A stretch of 64,000 bases of DNA, taken from Aquilaria yunnanensis (taxonomy: Eukaryota; Streptophyta; Magnoliopsida; Malvales; Thymelaeaceae). The notes beneath the pieces are model-generated. The model was not told where the DNA came from and ran no database searches. It saw only the letters and a program-made list of their open reading frames with translations. The position numbers were made by a program, and so were the translations under genes. The stretch is from NCBI GenBank assembly GCA_039654915.1, contig CM077594.1, positions 105,414,893 to 105,478,892 on the forward strand, written 5' to 3'. Of the stretch, positions 34,723 through 47,500 are shown piece by piece; within the stretch, counting starts at the first letter, position 1, and each line of letters opens with the position of its first letter.

Positions 34723-37042
34723 TAGTAGTGGGTAATGGGCTGAATCGGCCTGGTCGGGCCCGGGTAAAGGCGAGCTGAGCCTAGGCCGTTTGGGGGGCCT
34801 GTGCTAAGTTGGATTTTTTTAAAAATATATATTTTTAACTTACTTTTTTACTATTTTTTTTAAAGAAAAGCACCACCACTAGTACAATTTTTGTTAAGTA
34901 AAAAGTCAAATGACACTTACAATTAACTGGAACATACCTTACAGGATAAAATGATGAAATGTTTCAAAAAACCAAAAATTAAAACCTATGATCAATGCTT
35001 AATACCATAGTCAGATCAAATACAAAGTAAGAGAAAAAAGGAAAAAAAATTAACTTCATCATCAAAGCTCTTTCGGTTTTATTTTCGAAGTGCAGAGATT
35101 CCCCAATCTCAATTATGTATGCAAACTTCCACTATCTCTAGCATCGATCTTGCTTGTTTCTCCGATATTACCTATTTTCGTGAATTAAACGTTGTCTCAT
35201 ACATCACAGTAGAGACCAGAATTGCGAGATTTTCCTAGGCAATGATTGACAATATAAAAAACCTTGATCTTTTTTGTTTCTACCACTCCAATATGTTGAC
35301 ATTGCTTGGCTTGAACGATGTGTTAATGTAGTCATTCACCTTAGCCAAACCCAAATTCAATGTGTTGAGGTAGTTATCCACCTTAGCCAAACCTAAAGTC
35401 ATTGTTCAGAGATATTTGAGCTTTTAGAGAGCTGGGTTGAATCTTGATAAGGTTGATCTCCTATGAGGCTGTGGTTTAAAGGACTTTGGATCTTACTTTA
35501 TCCAAATGCCTCTCATAATATAATTTGTAAGAAGATCACAGGTAGTTAGAAGTAGTAGCAGACATAGCTAAAACATTTATATGAGACATTTCTAAATAAG
35601 TATGAAAAACGCCTTCAAACAATGTTGTCATGTCTGTCATTTTCACATATGAATAAAAAAATACGTAACTAAAAAGATAAGGGGAATGTTTTCAAAATAC
35701 TGAAGCCACTTAGTCCGTATGGCTTTGAATGTGCGTTTTAAAAATTCATCATCTTTAAACAGTTATAAAACATATATAATATTTAATAAATAAAGCAAAA
35801 CTTGATGTATGGTGAAATAGTAAACACCGGGAAAAAATTCAGTGGCATCGTAAAAAAACTTTAACAATTCACCTGATTTAAAACATTTATCCTACATTTC
35901 AATTTTAAGGAATTCATAATTCAACTTCATGTTCATAAAATGAGTTAACAAATTTGTATATGGATATTCATCAAGTAACATAAAAAAAAAAAGTTGAGTT
36001 TCAATGGGTTGGACAGTCCAATTTAAAATATTTCTAGAAAATGACGCTCCTAAGTTAAGTTTGTCATTTGGAACTAGTCGCAGCACCTGGAAGGAAATTA
36101 GTGTATTGATTTTCGATATGGCGTCATAGCATGCTAATGCTGGAGTTTTTCTTGCGGGACAACTTTTTGCTGCAATGCTTGTACTTTCCATACCTCGAAT
36201 CTACTTCGCAAACGATGTTATAATGCTCCCACACCCAAGCCATTAATCTTGAGGATTTACTTTGTGTTTATGAAGCCTCGATGTTAACTTGATAGCTCAT
36301 CGGTGTTGGTTAGGTCCTGTCCCTTCCACCAAAATTGGCCAGCGTTGCCTCCACCTCTTCAACATCATTGTCCAATAACCAATCGTTGAGACCAAAATCA
36401 TAATTTGTCATGTCAATTTTGTTATCATCGTGTACATCCTTGATGTGCACCCCTTTATCAGTTGATCGGCATCATCAATAAAAAAACCTTCTAAGGCTAG
36501 TGGTGTAGGATGATGAGCTATCCTCAACCTTACATGTTCCTCTTAAAGCCATTAAGAAAAGAATAATAGAACTGATTAAGAAGAGATTAGCAAAAATGCA
36601 TGAAAAATTAGAGAAATTGTAAGAGAATGTAGTAATGGAAGAAGAAAGATTTCAAGTTTGGTGTGAGGATGGAGTGGAAGTAGCCTCTCTATAAATAAGG
36701 AATGGCTAATTTTTTTTTAACTAAAAAGCCTTATAATGTAATTAAATTAATTTTTCTTAATTCTGGTCAACAAATCGTTGAAGGCATTGGAGGTTACTGC
36801 TAGGCCCAGACAAGCCTGATTGTGCCTGGGCTAAGCCAGGCCTGGTCCGTGTCCTTGGTCATGCCTGGGTTGAGCCGGGTTTAGTGGCAGTCTACTCCTC
36901 TACTAAGTCGATAAATGCCCCGCCCTTTACTGAATTTCTGCTAGGCTTATACCAATTCGAGCTTTAACAGGTGTGTGCCAGGTCTAACACTGAGTTAATC
37001 CCGATATGGGCTGGGGTTAACCTAGCCCGACGCCTCCCTTTA
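34723..37042 (-). mobile_element. hAT element with exact 8-bp target duplication
   Basis: The element is flanked by the 8-mer TTAGCAAT at 34715-34722 and 37043-37050, the hAT duplication length. Ends are TAGTAGTGGGTAATGGGCT and, as reverse complement of the right end, TAAAGGGAGGCGTCGGGCT. Subterminal regions are rich in ggcc/gggc motifs of the Ac/Tip100 type. It carries a heavily decayed transposase on the minus strand (see next entry). At 2.3 kb it is about as long as a compact autonomous hAT. Confidence 0.88.
35080..36480 (-). pseudogene. Decayed hAT transposase
   Basis: Minus-strand remnants in the expected order. An acidic N-terminal leader (NYDFGLNDWLLDND, about 36410) comes first. A BED zinc-finger-like stretch follows (VWEHYNIV...CSKKLS, about 36220). 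The LLDEYPY motif lies at about 35965. A C-terminal hATC dimerisation relic (VSTVMYETTF, then EVCIHN and a stop followed by DWG) lies at about 35120-35210. Stops, frameshifts and a missing middle rule out activity. Confidence 0.7.
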
Positions 37043-37849
37043 TTAGCAATGTAAGATAATTGTACGCATGCAGTAAAAAGCATGAAGTAAAGATCATACG
37101 TACAAAACATATGAAATTTCAAGTTCAATCATAATTGATGTGGCAAGTGATGAAGTTTTGGGAGGTATGTTGCTATAATAACAAATATCTGTGAACTTGA
37201 TGTACAAATAAGGTTAGGGGTATGCACCAATAATATAAAACATATGTATAAATAAAAATGAAAAACTGTTACTGAATTACAAATATGTATAAGCCGATGT
37301 ACAAAAAATGTATAAATGTTAAAGCTTAAGTGCAAGAGCGATGTATATGAAGAATGTAAAGGATGTGTACAAATTGCATGAGATATATGTAAAGATATTT
37401 AATTAAATTTTAATCTTTTATATTAAGTTAATGAATTAAGTTTTTAACGCTCCCTAATATGTTCAAATGTAGAAAAAGATATGTACAAATTAAATATACT
37501 AACATGGGGAAAATTGGTGTAACTAATATATAAAAATTATTTATGTGCCACTAAATATATATGCAAATATAAGTAGTATTATGCAAAAATATTTTGTTGA
37601 TAAATAAGTTGAATTTCTTGTTGTTTTTAAAAGGTGGAAGTGTATGTGTGGCAATTACAGTAGCAATACAAAGTGTAGCAATACACTTCATTTCAACCAT
37701 CGATTAAAACCTTGTCACAAAACTTGTCCCTTAATTACATCACAACACACTAATAATAATAAGAGTGAGGTTCAACAATCAGCATCCACTCCAACCAAAT
37801 TTAATTTTAACTTCCTACATTTACTAGCAATCCATAAAAATGATAAGGC

Positions 37850-39560
37850 CTAAATATCTCTTAAAATCTGCAGTTCTAACATTTTTTTGTTGGTAAAAAT
37901 TATCTTATTTTGTCTTCTCCAAATTGCCCAAGCAATTGTACAAACTACTGCATTCCACACCTTCTTCCGCTTCCTATTTAGCTCAATGCTAACATATTTA
38001 AGCAACATTTCACTCCCATCCATACCAGTTAACCTATCCTCCTGCAACCATATATATACTAAATTCTATACCATAGAAGTTATTGCCAGTAGACCAAAGC
38101 ATGATTCAAACTTTCAGTTGGACTATACCATAGAAGGTATTCGCCACTTTAATTCCACGTAACAAAAGATTATTTCTTGTAGCTAATCAATCTTATCATG
38201 CCCTCAACACAAATATAATGATTTTCTGAGGTAGCCATAGATTCCATGTTATTACTTGTTTTAAGTCCACTAGTTAAAACGAGTGGGAGTCAATCAGAAT
38301 AGATAAAACTTTAATAGAAAAAAAAACCTTCATGCCCAAAGCTCTACCACCATTCATCTTTTGTACTTATGATATAATGAACATTTTCTGAGGACTTTAT
38401 TAACTCAGTAATTTCACTGCATTCTCTTCCCCTAAATTCTTGACACCAATTCCATTTCTACCTTTACACCCCATTCACTAACTTTCCCCTATCCTTCACT
38501 AAACAATTCTTCTCACTCTTTAAAGCCACAAGGCTAGGGTATTTACTCTTTAGTTTAACGTCTTCTGCCAACAAGTCCCTCCAAAACTTAACACTACTTC
38601 CATTGTCCATCTTTCTGTTGAATGATTTAACAAACTAAATTCCCTTTCCTCAAACACTTCCTCTACCATTTGCTTTCAGAGTGCCATCCAATCCACCATC
38701 ATTTCCACATTTTAAACACCTCAAAACTACTTTCCTAACAAAGATAAAGTTTATTTGCCCTCAAGCTAAACAAACACTTAGACCATCTAACTCTTTTTAA
38801 ACAATCATCTTACTCCAATTGACTTAAGCTATCTTTCTACCATCCCCATCCCCCCCCTAAAAAAAGCATCAACTTCTTAATTTGATTTATAACACTCATA
38901 GGGGCCCAAAAATATATAAGAAGAATATAGACAAGTTGCTCACAATTGACTTAATGATAGTTAACCTGTCGCTAACAAAGAGATTCTTTGATTTCCAATC
39001 ACTTAATATTAATTTATTCTTTTCCACCACTTGCACCTAAGATTCAACTCTATTATATTTGTACCAACTAGGAGACCAAGATATTTGAATGATACTTTAT
39101 CCTCTTTGTAACACATTAGAATAAAAATATACTAAACTTTAGGTTGTGTGACTCCAATCCCAAAAACTCTGCTTTTTTAAAAATTTACCTTTATCTTAAT
39201 GCCAACTGAAAGCATTTCATAAATTGCATCAAATTGCTAGCATTTTATTCACACCATTCTCCCAAAAACAATGTATCATCCGCATGCTATAAATGCAAAA
39301 TTTCCATCCCTCCACTATCCACTACCACTCCTTTAAATATCTTCTTATCTACAACTTCCATCATCACCACATTTAAGGCTTCTGCCACAAGTAAGAACAA
39401 AAATGAAGATTAAGGATTTTTTTCTTTCATCCCTTTTTCCATACTAAACTCTTGAGTTGGGTTGCCATTTATTGAAACTACCACACAACCTGAATTCAAA
39501 CACATCTATGTCCACTTTCTCTATTTTACTTTAAACCCCATAAGTACTATACACATAAGT
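37850..39560 (-). pseudogene. L1-type LINE ORF2 relic
   Basis: Minus strand from 39400 down gives LFLLVAEALNVVMMEVVDKK, then VDSGGMEILHL and HADDTLFLGEW, the reverse transcriptase active-site region in its LINE form. Next come KIA.VNWSKMI and a DLLAEDVKLK block. The end reads VWNAVVCTIAWAIWRRQNK (about 37920-37970), typical of the segment after the LINE zinc knuckle. Many stops and frameshifts are present. The 5' end and a poly-A tail were not located. Confidence 0.75.
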
Positions 39561-39599
39561 TGAATTACTTCTATTTATTAATATGTATAAATTACTCTA

Positions 39600-40450
39600 C
39601 ACATAAGGACAATAAAAATAATGAGGGCTACACTAGATTTAGTCACAAATTACTTCTCTATAGCTTCCTCGACTGATGGGTCACATTTTTTAGTTGCGTC
39701 ATGAGCAGGATATTTTTTTCTTTTCTTCAAAGGCATAATGGACACTAAATTGAGTCTAAAAAAAATGATGTTAATTTGCACCCTTACCCACGGGTACTCT
39801 ACCAGACAGGTAGGGTTTTTTTTTTTCAATTGTACAATTTTGGGCGGGGTTCGGATAATTTTTGTTTTTATACCCTTCGGGTACGGGGAAGGTACGAGTT
39901 TTTGGTTTCTCCCCAGCCCATACCTTACCCTTATGTTATATATAGTATTCAAGTATCTAAAATACTACATATATTATATACATACCCAAACAAAATCCTA
40001 TATAACCCAAATATATGCATACTCATTGGGCTACTTTGTTTCATTTATGCTATCTCACTATTTTTTTGTTACATTTCATGGAGGAAACCTATATTATTAT
40101 GTTCAATTGTTAATTGAGTTTTTATTTTTCTCTTCATGTTTTTGAATGCCTGAACTTCTTGTCATTTTCACTTGTTAATCACTTGACCTACAATATGGAA
40201 TTATAGGAAATGTTGTCGAATTATCATAGGCAGCATTTCTTACTTTCTTTAGTTTCAATTTTTTGTAATGTGATCACTTGTGTGGGTATTACAAGTATAA
40301 CACCTGACCTTATCTGCCCAAAACCCTGACCCGCTGCGGATTGCGGGGATGGTTTGGGAATTTAGAATGACTTTACGCTCCCAAAACTTGACTTGTTGAC
40401 ATCCTTGCTGACAAAGGACTAGGCTTGTAGCGGACAATATTGGTTGTCTT
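39600..40450. repeat. Probable non-autonomous DNA transposon debris
   Basis: Short gtacccacgggtactc-like palindromes at 39785-39800 and ggcggggttcgg/ttcgggtacgggg motifs near 39845-39890, with a matching GC-rich stretch (cccgctgcggattgcgggg) near 40331. This style is common at hAT subterminal regions. No clear ends. Confidence 0.3.
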
Positions 40451-40452
40451 GA

Positions 40453-40952
40453 TGTTGGGTTTGTTGGTTCAAATTCAAGAAGGTTAAGGAATTTGATTTT
40501 GTTTAAGATTTGGTTTTAGTTTTTCTATTTGTTTAGGATTTGGTTTTTCTATTTTGATATAGTTTAGGTTTGTGTATGACCCATAAAAGAGTTTGTTGTG
40601 TTAGGGTTTTGGGTATGAGATAAAAGCCAATGTGGATATAAGGATTTGAAAAGATGAGAGAGGTCCGGAGGCTGGAGAATGCTAGGACTAGAAGTCTTTT
40701 ACGATTCTCATATCTTGTAATTATATTAGAATAAGATATTGAGGTTATCAATGATGTGTAAGAGATTCATAGGCTAGCGTGAACACTAAAAGAACATCTC
40801 TATTATAATTTCCATATTTTGTTCGAATAGATTTCTCTCATCCATGAATGTAGGCTAGTTAAAAGTCAAACTATGTTAAATTTGTGTGTGCTTGGTTGAT
40901 CGTGTTTTTATTTCGTTGCGAATAATGGGTGGTTACAGAATTTTTCCCAACA
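40453..40952 (+). repeat. 5' LTR of the TRIM-like element
   Basis: Starts tgttgggtttgttgg and ends tttttcccaaca. It shares ttcaag(a)aggttaa(g)gaatttgatt-type sequence throughout with 41400-41910. Confidence 0.8.
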
Positions 40953-41399
40953 CGTGGTATTAGAGCTTATAGTTTGGTCATAGTATGGTGAACTGTGTGG
41001 TACATTTTGGCATGGTGAAGTGTATAGTTTGATGCTTGGCATGGTGGAGCATTTGGATTGTTTGGTGGAGCTATAAGAAATTGTCCTAGGGATATTTGAT
41101 GGTGGTCATGGCATGGTACCAACACTCGGTACACGTTTGAAGATTAAAGATTTTGTTTATGTATATTGATGCTCATGATGTTTATGCTCGTGATGTTCCG
41201 TTTATGATTGTTTTCGTTCATTGTTGTTTATGTCTTGGTGGAGTTTGTCATTTGTAGTCCTATTCATGTTATTCGTTGTCGTTTGAATTCATTATTGTGT
41301 TTGTGTTTTGGTGATATTCGTGGTGTTTATGTATGTGATTATGATCGTGTGTTCGTGATGTTCATATTCATGATAAAGAATTTGAGTAAAGGTGGAGAT

Positions 41400-41910
41400 T
41401 GTTGAATTTGTTAGCTCAAATTCAAGAAAGTTAAAGAATTTGATTTCGTTTAGGTTTTGGTTTTAATTTTTCCTATTTGTTTAGAAGTTAGTTTTTCTAT
41501 TTTGATGAGATTTGAGTTTGTTGTGGTTTATAAAAAGACTTATTGTATTATAGTTTTGGATATGAGAAAAAAGTCAATATGATAAAGAGATAAGATGTGA
41601 GGGTTTAAGAAGATAGGAGAGATCTGGAAACTAGAGAGGGATAGAACAAGAAATTTTTTATGATTCTTATATTTTGTAATTGTGTAATGGTAAGATATTA
41701 GGATTATTAATGGTATGTCGGGAATCTATTCAGCAGCGTAAGCACTAAAGACATATATCTGCTGTAATTTCTATATTTTGTTCAAGTGAATTTATCTCAT
41801 TTGTAGATGTAGATTAATTAAAAATCAAGCTATGTTATATTTGTGTGTACTTATTTGATCGTATTTTTATTTCACTATACATAATGGGTGATTAGGGAAC
41901 TTTCAAAACA
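41400..41910 (+). repeat. 3' LTR of the TRIM-like element
   Basis: Starts tgttgaatttgttagc and ends tttcaaaaca. It is diverged from the first copy by many substitutions and small indels. Confidence 0.8.
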
Positions 41911-42385
41911 CCAGGAGACAAGGTGGCAAACGTCGAAACCCACGAACAAAAGCATTTTGGATGAGAGAAATCGCATGAAGAGGCGCGCGACAAGGAGGAA
42001 CAACATTTCTTTTCAGTCGGCACTCGGACGAAGTTTACGGGATGACAGTAGTCAGTGGCGGCTGATGACGCCTCTGAAGATGCGACACTTGTTGGTGAAA
42101 AGAGATGTACACTTGCGACAACTATGAAGAGGAATGTACAGACACGTTGGGTATTAGCAAGTCTGAAGAAGGGTAGAATCATAATTTCACCCGTAGGACA
42201 TTCCTAAAGTAGCATACACGCGTAACGGCGTAACTAATAACTAAGAGTCATGAGTTTGTAAAATTGGTTAGAAAATAAGCACGTGAGTAATTTCTTATAG
42301 CAAGTCCGGATTGCTTTGCGATCGACCCACTCAATCACCTCATGCCAGCTCCAAAACAGAATCAGTATTCTTGTCTCGTTATCTC
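41911..42385. other. Spacer before the CYP94 pseudogene
   Basis: No recognised feature. It would include the old P450 promoter. Confidence 0.4.
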
Positions 42386-43878
42386 ATGCAGCCCCCAAGT
42401 TTCATCATCATCATCATGTTGCTTCTCTATTTGTTGCAAGCATTTCTACACCAACTCTACCGGGGCCGAAATATGTCCGATCACGGTGGGGACGGGCCAC
42501 CACATTATCCGATAATCGGCTGCTTGGTTTCCTTTTATTGACACAGGAACTGCCCTTGGATTGGTACACCCAACTTCTATCGGACTCAGAGACAAACACT
42601 ACAGTGGTGTAGCGGCTCGGTGCCAGCCGGACCGTCGTTACCGCCAACCCAGAAAACGTCGAGTACATCCTCAAAACCAACTTCAACAACTACCCCAAAG
42701 ACAAGCCCTTCACAGAGATTCTCGGGGATTTTCTGGGCGCCTGGATATTCAACGTCGATGGCGACCTCTGGCGCGCCCAGCGCAAGCTGGCAAGCCACGA
42801 ATTCAGCAAGAAGTCCTTGAAAGGTTTCGTGATGATAGCTATGGAAGAAGAAGTTGGAAACAAGCTAATTCCAACACTGGAGTCTGCGGCCAGCGATAGA
42901 CAGCCGGCGGACCTTCAGGAGTTGCTGAGGAGGCTCGCGTTTAATCTCATTTGCAGAGTATCGTTGCTGGGGTTTGACCGTTGCTGCTTGGACGCTTTAA
43001 AGCCGGCATCGCCGCTGAACAAGGCTTTCGATGTCGCATCAGAGATATGTGCGAGGCGTGGAGCCGCGCCGGTGCTCTTGGTGTGGAAAATCAAGAGATT
43101 GCTTGTAGTTGGGTCGGAGGGAAAGCTAAAAGAAGCTGTGACCGAAGTCCACACTTATGTTGCAGATATTATAGAGGACAAGAAGAGAGATGGAAGAAGA
43201 GGGCGAGAGATCTGAGGAAGATTTGCTGTCTAAGCTCATAATGGCTGGCCACGGAGGGAAAGTAATCAGAGATACGGAGACAAACAAGTTTCGTTATAGC
43301 AGGAAGGGACACAACTTCAGCGGGTATGACTTGGCTTTTCTGGTTGCTTTCTTGCCATCCAAACATAGAGTGCGAATCGGTGGAAGAGACGATGAGAGCA
43401 ACGGCCGAAAGAGAGTTAGATTATGAGTCGCTCAAGGAGCTGAAATTATTGGAAGCATGCCTTAATGAATCAATGAGACTGTACCCACCTGTGGTTTGGG
43501 ACTCCAAGTACGCGTTGGCAGACAATGTTTTGCCGGACGGAGTTCTGGTGAAGGGCGGAGACAGGGTGACATATTACACGTATGGGACGGAGAATGGAAA
43601 CGTTGTGGGGACAGGATTGGTTCGAGTCCCAACCCAGCACGTGGTGTACTGGACCGGAATCAATGGAGAAGGTTAGTCCATTCAAGTTGCCTATATTTCA
43701 TGGAGGTCCAAAGGTTTGTCTTGGGAAGGACATGGAAATTATCCAGATGAAGCTCGTGATGGCTTCTTTGATCCAGCAGTTTGAGTTCCGGCCGGTGAGG
43801 GTGGACAAGCCGGTTGTTGTGGCACTCCTGACGGCTCACATGGCTGGAGGGCTAAAGGTTTGGGTTCGCGAGAGATAG
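42386..43878 (+). pseudogene. Cytochrome P450, CYP94 family, multiply disrupted
   Basis: An intronless P450 as usual for CYP94 (fatty-acid or jasmonate omega-hydroxylases of clan 86). Readable blocks are the N-terminal anchor (from 42386), PPHYPIIGC, ASRTVVTANPENVEYILKT, FTEILGDFLGAWIFNVDG and DVASEICARRGAAPVLLVWK. MTWLFWLLSCHPNIE follows, then LDYESLKELKLLEACLNESM (ExxR-containing K-helix region), YPPVVWDSKYALAD and the heme loop FHGGPKVCLGKD. It closes AHMAGGLKVWVRER and a stop at 43878. Defects are a TAG within VV-stop-RLG near 42610 and frameshifts near 42540, 43200, 43330 and 43590-43680. The AGxDTT oxygen-binding motif is scrambled. It cannot make an enzyme. The closest subfamily is not resolved. 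Confidence 0.9.
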
Positions 43879-44534
43879 AATAAGATATTCGATTTTTAAG
43901 GGACCGATGGCCGTCGACTTATGATTTATCAACAATGCACCGTTGGCATCCTTTATAATAGTACACATGATTGGAAGGGAAGAGTAAGTAATGACTCTAG
44001 ACTATGTTAGAGACATAGAGTAGGCATTTGAAGCTAGGCAATGCAAAATGTCTTAACCACCCAGAGGAGTTATTATGTGCCTAGATATTAGACATGTGCT
44101 TAGAAAGATTTGGAAAGATTCGGCCACATGGACTAATTTTTTAAGTAATAAATGGTTGTTATTAGTCAACATAAAAGATCAAGCATCGTTGCTGAACTAG
44201 CTACCAATCAACATCCTGGTTTTATAATAAAACATCATTTGGTGGGCATGATAAAGTTTAGGGTAGGGAACCATGGACAGTAGCACCAATCGAATCAAAG
44301 CACGAAGTATAAAAAACGAAGCAAGCATCCCATCTTTTAGGCAACTGACTGAATCGAAGCTCATTAATTAACGTTTTATCTTACCATTAATGTTAGATTA
44401 AAGAAGCTGATGCAGAATGATTGGCTTTCCATATATGTGCTTCCTGTAGTAATAAAATGCTGACTGAGTTGAGTTACGGTATAATAGTATACCACCAGCA
44501 GCAGCTATATGTTTTAGCCCTCCAGAACTGTCTT
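43879..44534. other. Spacer between the CYP94 pseudogene and FIGL1
   Basis: Non-coding. It includes the 3' UTR of FIGL1 at its right end. Confidence 0.5.
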
Positions 44535-47500
44535 TTAGAGAGACAAGCTCCCAAATTGCTTGTTCCATTCTTCGTAAGTGCCTAGCTCGTTTGAAGAAAC
44601 TGAAGGCCTCACCTCTTGCAGTGCGTTGTGGAAGTCCTAAAACAGAAATTAGGGGTGAAAATTCAGAAAAAAAAAACAAACAAAAACAAAAACAAAACAA
44701 ATATCAGCTGAGCTCATAAAGGACAGCTTCATATTTGTACCACCTGAAGACACACGGGCCGCATATCCTCCTTCTTCAGCTTTGTTATTTCAATCCCTTG
44801 CCGTAGGGCCTCTCTCAGTGGACCCATGGATGCATCCTTCACCAAGTTTTTCATATCTGATCCTGAGTACCCTGAAGATCAAAGGAGCCAAAGCATGAGC
44901 TTTCACAAACGGGCGATATCTTGTAGAAAACAATGGCTTCATATCCTGATCCTGTGCTACCTTCTGTTAACTTGCATATATTATCAATATCTTCTTCAGC
45001 AAGCTTGAATAACCCATCCTTCAATAAGAGGTTACGCACAATCCACGCCCTTGCCTCTTTATAGGAAAAAGAAAAAGGAAATGTGTTAGTGACTGAATCA
45101 TTATGCTATCAGCCTGTTAGCATCTGTATGAGAAGCACTTCCACCTGATGAAGGAAGGGGAATATAGAGCCTCTTGGTTAATCGTCTCCGCGCTGCCTCA
45201 TCAAGTTCTTGAGGTCTGTTTGTTGCTCCTGCATTAGAACCAAACCACAGAAAAGTCAAGCACAATGTCAATGCATGGTGGCTACACCATGATTCCCAAG
45301 AATATGACCTGTCTAGACTGTTACTACGGCTTATCATATTAATACAATGTGATAATATGACTATTAATATGACCTGTTTGAGACCACTAATAAGCTTCTT
45401 TTACTTCTTTAGTTACAAGGCTTTGGCTTTCTGGAACTATTTCCCATCCAACAGCAATACAATTATTACAAAGGAAGCCTTCAATTCGAAGTAGAAGCAA
45501 AAATGAATCTTCTATTGATAGGAATCAAGAAAAGCAAGAAACGTTGCCACATTGATATTGCATCTGTCCCTGTAACCACTACTGAGCACAACACTCTTCC
45601 ACTTGAATGATCACATATTCCTAATTCTAGTGGTACAAGAGGTTCCTAGGCTTCAGTAATTACCTATAAGCAGAATTTGGTCGCTTCCACTATCAAAGCC
45701 TTCCATTTCTATGAGGAACTGTGTTTTGAGTCTTCTACTTGATTCATGTTCACCATCTGACTTGCGCTATGACCAAAACATATTTATCAACGTGAGAGGT
45801 AGAGGATCAATAAGATGCAAAATTTCAGTTTTTCAATGAAATGAAAATGCAGTCTTTTTTATCAGCAAAGTGATACTGCAAGTGCAGTTGAACATTTCAT
45901 GTGGTGTCCTCAATTGGCACAGAGTACTTCCAAGGAAATCAAACACAGGAATATAAATTTTATCAATGCTATTGAAGATGTGTGGTTTCTGAATTCTTAA
46001 AAATCACTGGGGCAGCATGAAAAGAAAAGGACTTGGGATAAACATATGTAGAGTTGAGAAGCTCAATACAAAGGCCATAGCAAAAACTAAAATAACGTGG
46101 TCTGAAAATCCCAGCAATTTCAAAATAGAAGCATCAGTGTGATCCTGCCTAGCTCACGAAGTCCACAAGCCAGAATATATCTCACCTGAGATAAAAGTGA
46201 ATCTATCTCATCAACAAAAATTACAGCAGGTTGCCGACAAGTAGCAACACCAAAAAGTGCCCTCACAAGCTTTTCACCTTCTCCAATCTACAAACAAGTA
46301 ATGAATGATAATACCATAACGATTTCATCATACTATGTAACTTGAGAGACAGAATTAGCATTCCGGAGATAATTGGCGCACTGGAGGGTACTGAAGCTAC
46401 TCCAGTATGCAGGATCAATTCAAGTATCTTATCTATCCAGTGAAGTGATTTAGCAGCGTGCTAGAAATAAGTGGTTCAAAATTCATGCATTTGAAGAAAT
46501 AAGTAAAAACATACCCACTTGCTTGTCAACGAACTAGCAGATATGTAGAAAAAAGTTGCTTTTGCTTCTCCAGCTATAGCTTTCCCAATCATTGTCTTCC
46601 CTGTTCCCTGGAATTTAATGAATTAAAAGATGGGTCATGGAAGGTTAAAAAACCCCTTAAGTGGAAATCCTCTGTGAAATCAAAGTACTTACAGGAGGAC
46701 CAAAGAGAAGAAGACCTCTTCCAGGAGAGCGACAGCCTTTAAAAATGTCAGGACGTAATAATGGCCATATGACCATCTCAGTCACACATTTTTTGGCATG
46801 CTCCAAACCAGCTGTGGCAGTGAATCAAACAATAAAAAAAAGTTTAAGTGAAGAAAAGAGGGACAAGGACATGAAACTTAGGAATTATTGTGCGTATCAC
46901 AATACCAATGTCATCCCACCGAACATTCGGATCCCGATCCATAACTTCATTACTGACGTGTTCAATAAGGCGTGGTTCCAAATTCCTAAGTCTCTCAGGA
47001 AGTTCCCCATCAGGACCACACAACATTTCCAAACTAGAAATAGAATAATCATAATGTCAGGATGTGAATGCAGATGTCACCACCTTCAGTCAGTTAAGCA
47101 GAAGTCAAAATCATCTTCAGCTTAATGAGTGAAAGAGGAAGGCATCAGAAAATATTGCATGGCAGCATCCTAGGTTTCTAGTCTCCAAGAGAAAGTAGGG
47201 GTTGAAGTCAGAACTTATTAGTATAGAAAGAAAAGGGGTCCTGGACCATAAGATATTTGCCAAAGGAAAACCGCCAAACAACTGATGCTTCTCCCACTTA
47301 AACTGTGATGTATACTTGTTATGTGTCATGCCATGGCAGCCACTCACCATGCCCTTGTTGAGTCCTCTAGTGTGTCATCACCCTTTCCACTGATTTTGGA
47401 AGTCACATTCCCAACATTGCCCCCATTGGATCTGATAGGAGGAATAAAATTCCCACGGACTCCACGGCGTTGAAAACCATTGGGTTTTACACCGTACCCT

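Larger units (their letters stand above)
40453..41910 (+). mobile_element. Short non-autonomous LTR element (TRIM-like)
   Basis: Two related direct repeats of about 500 bp (40453-40952 and 41400-41910), each opening TGTTG and closing in CA, enclose only about 450 bp. A primer site TGGTATTAGAGC (40955-40966, one base from the Met-tRNA consensus) follows the first LTR. A polypurine tract AAGGTGGAGATT (41388-41399) precedes the second. No gag or pol is present. The LTRs differ at many positions, so the insertion is old. No 5-bp target duplication is left. Confidence 0.8.
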
